This document shows positions 35,471 to 47,074 of a DNA stretch of 64,000 nt, piece by piece. Source of the stretch: Macrosoma leucophasiata (taxonomy: Eukaryota; Arthropoda; Insecta; Lepidoptera; Hedylidae); contig JAWQUS010000030.1 of NCBI GenBank assembly GCA_036365455.1, positions 14,466,001-14,530,000 on the forward strand, read 5' to 3'. The notes under the pieces were generated by a model. It was given only the letters and a program-made list of their open reading frames with translations, ran no database searches and was not told the origin of the DNA. A program made the position numbers and the translations under genes. Numbering within the stretch: the stretch's first letter is position 1; every line of letters begins with the position of its first letter.

Positions 35471-35490
35471 TTTGTGTAATTACAGATGAA
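35471..35490. promoter_or_regulatory. 20-bp gap between divergent start codons
   Basis: Only TTTTGTGTAATTACAGATGA-like sequence separates the two ATGs. On the + strand it includes TTACAG, which could serve as a splice acceptor for an OSCP1-like leader exon lying inside the SMYD4-like gene. No TATA box was seen. Whatever the starts are, the two 5' UTRs must overlap or be nearly absent. Confidence 0.5.
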
Positions 35491-35602
35491 ATGTCACACT
35501 TTGCGACTCCCTTTATTGCTATCAATTTAGGCTGTGAAATGGTGTATGTGATCGATCAAAGACTTAAGTCGCAGAATATAGCCCTGGATAAGTCTGAAAG
35601 AG
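35491..35602 (+). CDS. OSCP1-like protein, first coding exon
   Basis: It encodes 37 residues from ATG, with LGCEMVYVIDQRLKSQNI closely matching the conserved N-terminus of organic solute carrier partner 1. It ends with a phase-1 G and an unusual but possible GTTGGT donor. Joining to 36015 restores the conserved ERVLTDI stretch. A start this short and an exon below usual length limits explain why it could be missed. Confidence 0.85.
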
Positions 35603-36014
35603 GTTGGTAATTGGTTGAGATTATTGGAAATATTCAATAAAGATTCTCTTAATTTATTATAATTCTACTAATTAAATAATTAAATTACAATTTATAAATA
35701 TAAAAATGAACTTTAAATTAAATCAAAATTAAGTTAAATTAAAATCAAATTATACCAAAATTAATAAATAAAATTTAATACATATTTTAAAACCTATGTA
35801 CTTTTAATGATGACTATGTCTCCATAGTCAGTCAAACAAACCGCCCCTGGTCATCCCCGGTGCAAAAGAGCCCAAAATACTAGCAGCATTTCCCCTTTGA
35901 ATGGCAATGGCTAGCCTTTGCACCAGGAATGACCCGGAACGGTAGTCGAAGCCCCTATGTTTAAGACGGTGGCCAATATCTCTAATTATGTATATTTTCG
36001 TAATATATTTACAG

Positions 36015-36832
36015 TCCTCACCGATATAGTGACAGTTCTGCTGCATCCAAAATTACTAGAAGAACTATTTATACCTCAGCCAGTGGCAACACATGGTGTC
36101 ATCAAGCGACTGCTTCAAGATATATCTGCAACATCCATAATGAAACTTGACGACTATTCCATGACTAAACTGTGGGATTTGATGACCATGATCTTCAAAT
36201 GGCAATTATCAGTGACAACAAATCAAAATATTTTTGACATCAGCCGCCGACATTTGCGAAGTGTGGCCGCATTAATGCCCGATAATTTCCCAAAATGCCT
36301 GATCGAGTATCCAATGAAAAAAATCGAAAATTTGGTCCAGCAATTTACAGAGGACGATTATAGGTGCCTCATTAGCACATTAATTTTGTGGTTTTCTGAA
36401 TATCATACGAAAATTTCAGTATTATTAAGATTAGGACTACAAAAAAAAGATGGCACCTTTAATTTACCTTCTACTATCACTCCAAAAATGTTAAAAAATT
36501 TAGGAGAAAATATTTACAAATATGACACTAAAAAAAAATCAGTGGACGACTATGAAAGCCAATGTGCCGATAGCAATGAAATTAACTGCCTTTTGAACTC
36601 AATCGAAAAAGCATCTGTAAATCATCGTGTCGTACAAATACAATTACCAATTGAACTGTGCAAGGAAGAAAATATAAGAACTATTCAAATAAATAAAGAT
36701 CAAATTTTCGAAAACATTAATACCAATATACATCGCAAAGGAAATGATTTAACATTCGTTGCGAATATCCCCAAATCAGCGCAAGAAGATCTTCTAGATA
36801 TGTTACATGACGCGGATGAAGCTACTTTGTAA
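36015..36832 (+). CDS. OSCP1-like protein, second and last coding exon
   Basis: The exon starts after a TATTTACAG acceptor and ends in TAA, giving a 309-residue protein with the first exon (vertebrate OSCP1 is about 380). Conserved OSCP1 features are LLHPKLLEELFIPQP, SIMKLDDYSMTKLWDLMTM, FKWQL and a C-terminal FVANIPKSAQEDLLDML. OSCP1 homologues are linked to organic solute transport and, in several lineages, to cilia and testis; which applies here cannot be told. The missing length is in the variable region before the C-terminus. AATAAA follows at 36910. Confidence 0.9.
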
Positions 36833-37149
36833 TTATTATTTTGTTATAATTATGAAAATAATTTGGTGGATTCCTATGTTTTAATTTCATGCTCATGATT
36901 TATTTAATTAATAAAATGTAGAAATATTTATACATTTTTATTTGCCTAGGTAACCTGTTCTAGCTTTTGTCGCGACCGTTCCAAAGTTCCAATCGCATAT
37001 TACACACGCTCAATTTTAAATATCATCAAGGCAGGCGCACCGGTACAATCAAGTGCTAAACTTTCCCATTCCCGTTTGTATCCTTATCTACATAATAAAA
37101 TTCTAAATATTTTCAATTTCTCATTAGTCGATATTCAATACTCTTTTAT

Positions 37150-37560
37150 TAATTGCTCATGAAGGAGAGGCGCGGTATGGTTCTGAAGTCCTCTCAGAAT
37201 GCTTTAGTGTACAGGCGGCTCAACAAACAGATCTCCAAGTCATTAACTCGCGACCTTTGGCAGTTTAATACTGATATTATTAAAGTGTCCATAGAGCGGC
37301 ATAGGGGCTCTAAAGTGTTCGCCGAAGATCTGTCCTAATGGCAAAACCGTCTCACTAAGCTGAAGTCAGAGGACGACTTCGTATCGTCGAAACCTGAGCT
37401 TGCTGAAGAGATCGAGTGGTTTTACGGTTATACACGACAGCACGACCACCTGTTAACAGTCCGGCAGCAAATCCTAGAGCCGGATTGACCCGACACTACA
37501 CCGAAGATATCCTGGACGTCTGTCTAGACGAGATTAGTATGACTCTGACACAGAGACCTC
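37150..37560 (+). pseudogene. Non-LTR retrotransposon fragment (endonuclease-RT spacer)
   Basis: Two broken frames read NALVYRRLNKQISKSLTRDL...IERHRGSKVFAEDLS and then LYTTARPPVNSP...RAGLTRHYTEDILDVCLDEI. These match the linker ahead of the reverse transcriptase in RTE/CR1-like retrotransposons. A stop at 37336 and a frame change break it. Confidence 0.7.
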
Positions 37561-37942
37561 CTCCTCTCCTCCTTTTCCTCACTCAATGCCAATCCCCAAT
37601 AATTAATTAAATTAAAATTCCCCGAAATTTGGGAAAATTTCTACAAATTGGCAGCCCTGCCAAGGTATGCCCCTACCACAGAGGGCCTATACCTAGCATA
37701 GATCACAGATCACTATGGCTGCGTTCTACCAAACGACCGCGACCACGACCGCTGAAATTGCCGTTCCACTTACGGAAAAACGCGGGCGTTGCGTCGTAGG
37801 CGAATTTATTAAGTGGAACGCACGCTCGTCGCCATATATGACGAACAATCGCTCGCGGCGTTCCCAATCGACCACGGGCCTAATCATTGAGATTAAACAT
37901 AATTATGATTTTCCACCAGAGACGTTTATTTTATGTAATAGA

Positions 37943-38283
37943 AGTGGCAAACAAGCATGCAGTTCACATTGATGTTAAGTGATGACTGCAGCCTATAGAC
38001 ACCCACACAAAGACCAAGGTCAAAATGCAGATGCGTTACCACTCCTGAGACCTAAGGTATTATTAATTTGTTTAATTATACTTTTAAGCACAAAAATGTA
38101 ACAATAGAAAACATAAAAATTATGTTATGTTATGTCTCTGTGCTGGAAATTACAGGGCCGTACATTACGACCTGACCGGAACACGATAGTGCTGAACACT
38201 ACCACTTAGTGACAAGTATTTAGGAAATGCGGTGGTGCCTACGCCCGTGGGCTCCGTCACTGGAGCTCTACCACAAGTAAATA
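37943..38283 (+). repeat. Repeat family R3, near full-length copy
   Basis: It runs from GTGGCAAACAAGCATGCAGT to GAGCTCTACCACAAGTAAAT. An AT-rich insertion of about 75 bp lies near 38058-38130. This is the best copy for defining the family. Confidence 0.8.
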
Positions 38284-38798
38284 ACTACCTATGGATGCGT
38301 TTGATATCCACCAATCATATTCATTCAAGTAAAGTACAGAACAGTGGGAGCAATGTCCAATGTTCTAATGTCTCACCATCGTTCTTATGGTGTAGCGGCG
38401 GCTTCGAGATACTTTTAGAACAGTCTGATCAGATTTTCATAAGGATATTATTATAAACAACTTATAGAAGGCTGTATGTATTGTAACCTTTTGTCTTGTA
38501 ATGTGCCCATGCCCTTGCAAAAAATAATACAAAATTGTCGATGGTTCGATATTCCCCGAATTCTTCGACAAACACTAAACTCTAGACTTCTAGACATAGA
38601 CTAGTGTATATACTCGCTTCTAGAGATAGCAGTAAAAACTAAAGGTGCCTAGACGTTTGCCCAGCAGCGCTTGTGTCGTGGTACGTGCAGCTACAAAGCT
38701 AATAATTATTTAGGGTTACATTTTGTAATTATTTCATTCAGAATTCAGTGTTCTTATCAAATAATATTGTTCGTAACTTGTAAATCTTGCATCTAAAA

Positions 38799-39005
38799 AT
38801 GGGTTTCTGGGCGATGCTGGTCGTAAATACTGTCGGATGTTTCATCATTATAACCGGTGCTACTTGGATAGCACCACTGCTCGGCTTTACAACACTTGGT
38901 ATAGCCGCAGGCAGCATAGCATCCAACGCTCATGCTTACTATGGAGGATCTCTAGCCGCTGGTAGCATTATTTCATCTCTTATGTCGCGCACCATGGGCA
39001 AATAG
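38799..39005 (+). CDS. IFI6/IFI27 (ISG12)-like small hydrophobic protein
   Basis: A 68-residue protein starts at ATG 38799 in an AAAAATGG context. It is almost entirely hydrophobic: a first helix FWAMLVVNTVGCFIIITG, then LLGFTTLGIAAGSIASNAH and GGSLAAGSIISSLMS. The GFT.LGIAAGSIA and GG..AAGS motifs are those of the interferon-inducible 6-16/27 family, whose members sit in mitochondrial or other internal membranes and affect cell death in vertebrates. Insect members are of unknown role. The stop TAG is followed immediately by a GTAAGT donor. A TTTTTTCAG acceptor at 39070-39078 starts a 3' UTR exon with AATAAA at 39096. Confidence 0.85.
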   Translation: MGFWAMLVVNTVGCFIIITGATWIAPLLGFTTLGIAAGSIASNAHAYYGGSLAAGSIISSLMSRTMGK

Positions 39006-39429
39006 GTAAGTCAAAGTTCACAGTCGTTTACTTTTTGTTTATCAGTTATGATGACACTAATTAATGTGTTTTTTTCAGGTGGTTGGTCAATTGAAAATAA
39101 AAGACAGAAAATTATTATTTTGCATTTATTCATTGTCACATTAATACAAAAATATCTTTTATTATTTACACCTCGACCTTAAATAAATTAAAACCAACTA
39201 AATCACACAGTAGTATTTGTTGCATACTTACTTTACGATAATTTTAGATACTTAGCCTGGGTTGCACCAAGATATTTTAATAAATTTGTTTCTTCGAATG
39301 TATGCTTGGTATTTAATAATAACATATTCGACTTCTTAGTTTTAAAAAATGCGATTCTTTAAAAGAAATTCTGAAGTACTAGATACTGTCGCCGGTACGA
39401 ATCAATTTCCTTAATACCTATCTATTATC

Positions 39430-39765
39430 TATATAACTAAAGGCCCGCCCCGGCTTCGCGCGGGTGCAATGTTACCTACCCTCTCCTATTCGTCTTAGCG
39501 TGATGATTATAGATATAACCCAAAGCCTTCCTCGATCTTTTATAGTTAAGGCAGCGTACGCAAAATAAGTAACTTTTCTGGTTGATTTTTTACACTTGTG
39601 TCCGAAAAACCCAAATATCTAACGGAGCCCTATTTATTCCAAAATAAAATATAGTACCCGTGGATAATGTAGCTTTTGAATAGTGAAAGAATTTTTAAAA
39701 TTGGTCCAGTAGTTTCTGAGATTAGCGCGTTCAAACAAACAAACTCTTCAGCTTTATAATATTAA
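39430..39765 (+). repeat. Common moth repeat (GCCCGCCCCGGCTTCGCGCGGG type)
   Basis: It begins AAGGCCCGCCCCGGCTTCGC and includes CCGAAAAACCCAAATATC and TGAGATTAGCGCGTTCAAAC. A related element in reverse orientation is at 46250-46425. It is non-coding, and the class (SINE or Helitron-like) is not decided here. Confidence 0.6.
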
Positions 39766-40039
39766 GTTAAGATTACCGAATATGTTATTTTCAATTCCAT
39801 ATAGAGCACTACACATCACAGTCATGCATGCTGGACAGCAAGATAAGAAAAAGAACATCTACCAAAGAAGTATCGAGGATTCTATAGTTTTCGCTGAAAC
39901 AAGACCTCGATCAAAAAAGCTTCGAAATAAAATTTTCTATGAAACGTAGCATCGGGCAAACGAAACTTCTATTTATAAATTTTCGGCGAAATAAAGCATC
40001 GCTCAATGAAGTCTTCGATGTATAGTTGTCGGCCAATGA

Positions 40040-43000
40040 TTTTTCGATGAAACGTATTTCGCAGTAAAGTACCCATTAAATGAGGTTGGCTGTCAGATAA
40101 TGCCTTGTGGCATTAAGCCCTCCTTATGTACTGAGTGCATTAAAGTGTAAATAAATAAATAAATGAATGTAGAATAAGAACTGATTAATTTTCCAAGACT
40201 CATAAATCTTCTTCAGTAACTGGACTTAAGATGTTATTCTATCTCATAAGATCACTCGCAAAAAGTCAGTTAATATGTACAATTAGAGAACGCAGTATCC
40301 AAAATCAATAAAATATGTAGGTGTAGATTTCGATACCATCTTATAAGATGCCCGTGTGATCAAGTGGCTAGTTTTGAACGAGTCATAGTTGCACATGTAA
40401 ATATAGAAGAAAAAGAAAACCTTTTTAGAAAATACCTAAAATTAAACTATTTCAATGAGATCATGTTACAAAATTCATTGAACAAAGAATCAACGCCATT
40501 CCAATTGATTAAAAGAAAATTAACATACATAAAAATAAGGTTGTCTATTTCTCAAACATATTGTAAATTGGAATCCGTTTCTTAGCAAAAATTCATGGCA
40601 TCAAATATTGGATAGAAATAAAATACTTACTATTAAAGAATGAATGAGGTTTCTTTATTGTACAAAGTATATATCCTATTCTTTATGACTTTTAACTTTT
40701 ATTAAAATATATCAGAAAGGCAAAGCCTATCATAGCTAAAAATAGTCATCTAGTACAAATGATTGGGAGGACCTCATTCGTTTTATTTTTAAACAATATT
40801 TTTTTGTCAGGTTTGCAAATATTATCTCTGGTCGCTTCCTTTTTTTTTTCTTTGCTGCAAGTTAAGTGGTAGTACGGTCTGTGACTCTCGCCCTTAGTCT
40901 CAGGGGTGGCAAGGCAGCTGCATTTTGACCTCTGATTTTTATGTAGATGTCTTTATTCCTGCAGTCATCACTTAAAATCCATGTCAAATTCATACCTACT
41001 TTTACAAAAAAAAAAAAATTTAGAGGATAGGTAATGTAGCTTGAAAATTATAAACTTAAGTGTGGCTAAAATGTTTGTCCAATATTTAGTGGAAGGTATC
41101 TGGTAAACATACTCAATAACTAAAGAATGTACAGAAATATTGCATAAGCCATACGAAAGAGACAATCGGCTAATTTCGACTTTTTAGAGCGTTATCTCTG
41201 CTGCATACTGCCTTCGTAAGCATTGATAGTCCAGTATTGGTCAAAACTTGAACAAAATGTTCGACAAACATCACATAGGTAAGGTGCGAAAGAGATAACG
41301 CTCTACAGACCCGAAATAAGCGAAGTATCTCATAGGGTCGATGTGCAATATTTCTTATTGGACACTGTATAAATATATATGTACAATGTCAGAAACATAC
41401 AACATGTAACGGGAATAATGCACACTATCTAATAGACTACAAGCCCATGTTAAAAAATTGATGGGTCATTTGAACCACCAGGTGACCTATCTAGAGCGAT
41501 ATAAGAGCATAAAATAATAAGATTCAGCACTATGCCGTCACTTGTAAGCTGTCCAACTGAGTGCAGGTGAGAATTCAAAAGTACAGGTAGACTCAGTACA
41601 TTTTGGTCACATATTTTTGTACGGCATTCTTACCAACGATAGACCCATTAAAAATAATAAGAAAACGCACAGTGCCGTACAAAAATGGTGCGCCACGAAG
41701 TCGGATTTTTTTTTTATTTTCTGACAATTACCAGGGTAAATTTGGTCATTTGATTTTGTACGGCATCTGTGTCATACTATTTCAATAATGCTTTCAATTC
41801 ATTATTCCGCAACGCCGTACAAAAATCATGCGACAAGGGGAAGAAATCGAGAGTTGCAACCCCCTCTCTTTCCGTAGTCCAGGGGGTGATTTGACACAAC
41901 ATGAAATAAACTTATTTTGAAATTATTTTATGCATAGATAATATTTTTTCATGTGCCGTACATTTTCGTTGGTTCAAAGGGGAAAAAAAACCGAAAAAGA
42001 AAAAATCAAAAAGAAAAATTCCATATAACGAAATGTAAGGTGAATTTTTCTTTATATTTTGATAATAAAATATGTGAGGGTAGTTTGTTAACTTTGGTGT
42101 TACCATACGGATTTGTATGGTGTTGTGTAATCCCTGATTAAAAAAATGAATTAAGAAAGTATTCGAAATAATGAAATTTGAATTATTTTTAATATTTTTG
42201 AATATTTTAATACTTTTTAATTCTTTATCTTATGGAGAATTAACATTGTCAATATTTCTGAATACTTTTTTTTAACCAGGGATATTATTATATGTGAGAC
42301 AAGAGAAGAAGAGAACCCGTATTTTGTATTTTTATCATTAAATTTATCGAATTTTTCGAAAAAAAGTGATTGTTTTATTTATTCACATCATTACAATGAA
42401 ACAAATCAATTATATGTATGTATCAATAATGTTTGAAGTATATATTAAACCAAAAAGTATATAAAACTGTTGATACTGGGATTGACAGTTTCAATTCTTG
42501 GACATAATATACACACCGTTTCAGTTTAGTTAGACGTCATAGTGATTTTATCATATTATCAATTGTCCTCTTCAAAAATATGTTAATACCGTACTGTATC
42601 AGATGGCCATAAAGTACCCTCAAAATTGAAGCGTTGATTTCATCAGCCTAAAAGATATGGTTTGCACAAAAATGTACGGCATCATTTTTTCCTAATTCAT
42701 CTATGTTAATACTATTTAAAACAAGAAATAAAATGTATAAAACTATTATATTTCATTAATCAATGATATTTAAATTTTTACAATAATTTGCAAAATTTCA
42801 GTTTTTGCATTTCTCTATATTTTTTTTTAGAACGGTTTCTTTTGAACGGCAATACTATATAACAATTGTATTTTATAATATCATGTTAAAAAAAAAGTTC
42901 CCGTACAGGTTCAAATGATTTTACAGCTTTATAAATCAAAAATACGATGAAATTAAGATAATTATTGATATACATTCAAGGGAACAATCATTTTTTGACG

Positions 43001-43621
43001 GCATTACTTTTAATAGTACTTTTGAGTGCTACATAATGTTTTGGAACCGATGCCGTACTTTTTCAAATCACCCCCTGGACTACGGACAGAAAGGGGGTTG
43101 CAACTCTCGATTTTTTCCCCTTGTCGCATGATTTTTGTACGGCGTTGCGGAATAATGAATTGAAAGCATTATTGAAATAGTATGACACAGATGCCGTACA
43201 AAATCAAATGACCAAATTTACCCCGGTAATTGTCGGGAAATAAAAAAAAATTCCGACTTCGTGGCGCACCATTTTTGTACGGCACTGTGCGCTTTCTTAT
43301 TATTTTTAATGGGTCTATCGTTGGTAAGAATGCCGTACAAAAATATGTGACCAAAATGTACTGAGTCTACCTGTACTTTTGAATTCTCACCTGCACTCAG
43401 TTGGACAGCTTACAAGTGACGGCATAGTGCTGAATCTTATTATTTTATGCTCTTATATCGCTCTAGATAGGTCACCTGGTGGTTCAAATGACCCATCAAT
43501 TTTTTAACATGGGCTTGTAGTCTATAACACCTCGATTAGAAAATCGAGTTATAATCATAATACATGAACTGAAATTACATGTTTATGAATTTAATATTTT
43601 TTATTTAAGAAATAAATTGTC
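40040..43621. repeat. Left unit of a near-identical tandem duplication, with insertion
   Basis: Apart from the 41433-43524 insertion, this unit (about 1487 bp) matches 43693-45188 almost base for base. I noticed one 9-bp indel and very few substitutions. The unit contains an R3 fragment, an 8129-type MITE and a 73-codon open frame (40364-40585) with no recognised homology. Confidence 0.9.
41433..43524. mobile_element. Long-TIR fold-back element, 2092 bp, TAA target duplication
   Basis: Arms of about 465 bp (41433-41897 and 43060-43524) are inverted and nearly identical, starting TAGACTACAAGCCC. The 3-bp TAA flanks both ends, and the sister copy at 45092-45094 has a single TAA, so the insertion boundaries are certain. 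A TAA duplication suggests PIF/Harbinger-like mobilisation. The word GCCGTACA (or its complement) recurs about ten times, mostly in the arms, as TGCCGTACAAAAAT. No transposase frame was seen. Confidence 0.88.
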
Positions 43622-43692
43622 ATGATATGTTCTTAGGTTTTCGCGAGCTACACTCATTGAAATAAAACTATTTTTTACGGATTTATCTCGCG

Positions 43693-45188
43693 TTTTTCGA
43701 TGAAACGTATTTCGCAGTAAAGTACCCATTAAATGAGGTTGGCTGTCAGATAATGCCTTGTGGCATTAAGCCCTCCTTATGTACTGAGTGCATTAAAGTG
43801 TAAATAAATAAATAAATGAATGTAGAATAAGAACTGATTAATTTTCCAAGACTCATAAATCTTCTTCAGTAACTGGACTTAAGATGTTATTCTATCTCAT
43901 AAGATCACTCGCAAAAAGTCAGTTAATATGTACAATTAGAGAACGCAGTATCCAAAATCAATAAAATATGTAGGTGTAGATTTCGATACCATCTTATAAG
44001 ATGCCCGTGTGATCAAGTGGCTAGTTTTGAACGAGTCATAGTTGCACATGTAAATATAGAAGAAAAAGAAAACCTTTTTAGAAAATACCTAAAATTAAAC
44101 TATTTCAATGAGATCATGTTACAAAATTCATTGAACAAAGAATCAACGCCATTCCAATTGATTAAAAGAAAATTAACATACATAAAAATAAGGTTGTCTA
44201 TTTCTCAAACATATTGTAAATTGGAATCCATTTCTTAGCAAAAATTCATGGCATCAAATATTGGATAGAAATAAAATACTTACTATTAAAGAATGAATGA
44301 GGTTTCTTTATTGTACAAAGTATATATCCTATTCTTTATGACTTTTAACTTTTATTAAAATATATCAGAAAGGCAAAGCCTATCATAGCTAAAAATAGTC
44401 ATCTAGTACAAATGATTGGGAGGACCTCATTCGTTTTATTTTTAAACAATATTTTTTTGTCAGGTTTGCAAATATTATCTCTGGTCGCTTCCTTTTTTTT
44501 TTCTTTGCTGCAAGTTAAGTGGTAGTACGGTCTGTGACTCTCGCCCTTAGTCTCAGGGGTGGCAAGGCAGCTGCATTTTGACCTCTGATTTTTATGTAGA
44601 TGTCTTTATTCCTGCAGTCATCACTTAAAATCCATGTCAAATTCATACCTACTTTTACAAAAAAAAAAAAATTTAGAGGATAGGTAATGTAGCTTGAAAA
44701 TTATAAACTTAAGTGTGGCTAAAATGTTTGTCCAATATTTAGTGGAAGGTATCTGGTAAACATACTCAATAACTAAAGAATGTACAGAAATATTGCATAA
44801 GCCATACGAAAGAGACAATCGGCTAATTTCGACTTTTTAGAGCGTTATCTCTGCTGCATACTGCCTTCGTAAGCATTGATAGTCCAGTATTGGTCAAAAC
44901 TTGAACAAAATGTTCGACAAACATCACATAGGTAAGGTGCGAAAGAGATAACGCTCTACAGACCCGAAATAAGCGAAGTATCTCATAGGGTCGATGTGCA
45001 ATATTTCTTATTGGACACTGTATAAATATATATGTACAATGTCAGAAACATACAACACATACAACATGTAACGGGAATAATGCACACTATCTAACACCTC
45101 GATTAGAAAATCGAGTTATAATCATAATACATGAACTGAAATTACATGTTTATGAATTTAATATTTTTTATTTAAGAAATAAATTGTC
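43693..45188. repeat. Right unit of the tandem duplication, with empty site
   Basis: A copy of 40040-43621 lacking the fold-back element. The uninterrupted site reads CACTATCTAACACCTCG at 45085-45101. The frame at 44017-44238 differs from its twin by one residue. Confidence 0.9.
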
Positions 45189-45518
45189 TTCAATTTTTAC
45201 GAACAGTATGCACACCCTATGCATACTTACCCTACCTCTACCTACGGCCACACATTAAACACGAACCAAAAAAAAGTAATGTAGCGTAACTTGCGTACCC
45301 TTAATTAACACTCGCTAGTAATGAGAATAATTTTAATTTTATTTTTAAATTATTATTTATACAAAAAACACGTCTCAACGAGTTCTAATAAATTTGTTGA
45401 GGCTAGCATTTTATTCTGGATAGATGTTAGTCTCATTTTCGTTTGTATTTACTGTTCACCAAATGGGTGACCATAATTTCCTTAATTTTAATGAACTTTG
45501 GGACAAAATATTACCTAT

Positions 45519-45730
45519 ACGACCCGGTTAGTCCAGCGGTGTGAGATGACCGTTTGATTCGGAGGGTCGCGGGTTCGATCCCCGCACCGGGACAAATGTT
45601 TGTATGGCCTACAGATATTTGTTTCGGGTCTGGGTGTTTGTGTATGTGTTGTATGTGTACAACGGCACCCACGACACAGATTTATAGCTACTGTGGGGCT
45701 GTGAGTGTAAGCGTATCGTATTGTATATAA
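45519..45730 (+). repeat. tRNA-derived SINE, CCGGTTAGTCCAGCGG family
   Basis: A well-preserved copy. The A box is TTAGTCCAGCGG and the B box GGTTCGATCCC. The body has GTTTCGGGTCTGGGTG, and the tail has GACACAGATTTATAGC and GGGGCTGTGAGTGTAAGC. Confidence 0.85.
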
Positions 45731-45957
45731 ATAATGTCTGAAATCGATTCGGTTATCCATTCTGAACTAACTAGTTTCGGGTTGTACATTCAATCCTGTT
45801 ACACGTTGTGACACTAACTGGTCTGCTATTATTTATTTAAATAGTGTCAGTAGTACACACTACATTCTAATAAGAAAAAAAAAAATAAGCAAATTACAGC
45901 ACCAAAACAAACGCAAATAATAACCAAATTTATCGCTACAATATAAATATGTGTACG

Positions 45958-46022
45958 TACGTAACTTCACGCCTGTAATCCCCAAAGGGGTAGGCAGAGG
46001 TAAATGCATGCATTCAAGCAAG
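45958..46022 (-). repeat. 3' fragment of the GCCTCGGTAGCC SINE family
   Basis: It carries GTAACTTCACGCCTGTAATC and GGGGTAGGCAGAGGTAAATG, as at 19740 in the same orientation. Confidence 0.65.
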
Positions 46023-46249
46023 GCTGCAATAATTCTAGTCTTCAAATAATATAATAATTGAGGTAGTAAATCACTTAAGCAAAGTTTTATTGCATTATTT
46101 TACAGCATTCTGCTAGGTTTACACTTTCACTCATGAACATGAAAAGAATGTATGGCCTATCTGCCGAGTGTAAATTGAGGACAGTGTGTTGTTGTATTGA
46201 AATAAAATTATCTTTAAGGATTTATCTCGCATATCTTAATAATATATAT

Positions 46250-46425
46250 AAATCTCGTGTCACAATGTTTGTCCTCAATGGACTCCTAAACCACTGAACC
46301 GATTATAATAAAATTCGCACACCCTGTGCAGTTCGATCCAACTTGAGAGATAGGATAGCTTACATTACGCTATGACTAATAGGAGCAGAGCAGCGCGGGC
46401 GAAGCCGGGGCGGGCCGCTAGTATT
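46250..46425 (-). repeat. Common moth repeat, reverse copy (CGGCCCGCCCCGGC type)
   Basis: Read on the minus strand it begins GCGGCCCGCCCCGGCTTCGC. On the + strand it starts with AATCTCGTGTCACAATGTTTG. Pieces of the same family occur at 53566-53680 and 53822-53960. Confidence 0.6.
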
Positions 46426-46469
46426 TTACTAAATTGATTTTAAAATTAGATACTTTGTTGGTTTTTTAC

Positions 46470-46600
46470 TGGTGTTAGAGCTCCAGTGTAGGAGCTCGAA
46501 GGCGTAGGTCACCGCCTTATCTATGTTATCTGCCACTATATGGTAGTGTTCAGCACTATCGTGCTACGATTAGATGGTATTGTATGGCCCTGTAATAACT
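46470..46600 (-). repeat. Repeat family R3, partial copy
   Basis: It shows GAGCTCCAGTGTAGGAGCTC, GGTAGTGTTCAGCACTATCG and GTATGGCCCTGTAATA. A 60-bp piece follows (46622-46688) that is the inverse of the linker between the two duplicated units (43629-43688). Confidence 0.65.
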
Positions 46601-47074
46601 ATCACACAGTTTAAAAAATATCCCGAAATAAATCCGTAAAAATAGTTTTATTTCAATGAGTGTCTCTCGCGAAAACCTAAGAACACATACAGTGTATTTG
46701 CAAACTCTTTTCGCCATCAGGTACTATTACTTTGTTTCATATCTGCTAAAGAAAAATACTTTTTTTTTTTCAGAAATACATTGTTTTTGTTACATCAATG
46801 TGTTTTCTAGTTTGGTAATATAGGAAACACCAATAATACACATCTAAGAAAACTTTTCCCTATTATTTTTCAGTTATGTTTTTTACTGGCACATTTAATA
46901 GATCTCAACTTCGTCTAGAAGACATCTTCGGTTTTTTAACTCATTATAACCTATGCAAAGTCGATATTATAATATAAATAGTAAACAAAATAAACACCTC
47001 AGACCTCAAACCTCTACCTACCATAAATCCATAAAAGTTTTATGTCAACCAGTTCACGTTTTTCAACACTACAC

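Noticed and set aside
40364..40585. 73-residue frame repeated at 44017-44238
   Set aside because: Identity between the two copies only reflects the recent tandem duplication. It lacks an ATG start at its upstream end, has no known motifs, and sits in repeat-rich DNA.
41603..41788. 61-residue frame mirrored at 43169-43354
   Set aside because: It is the two arms of the inverted-repeat element read on opposite strands; no similarity to any protein.
45519..45595. Possible functional tRNA gene
   Set aside because: Good A and B boxes, but it continues into a SINE body shared by at least three other places in the window and the anticodon arm is poor.
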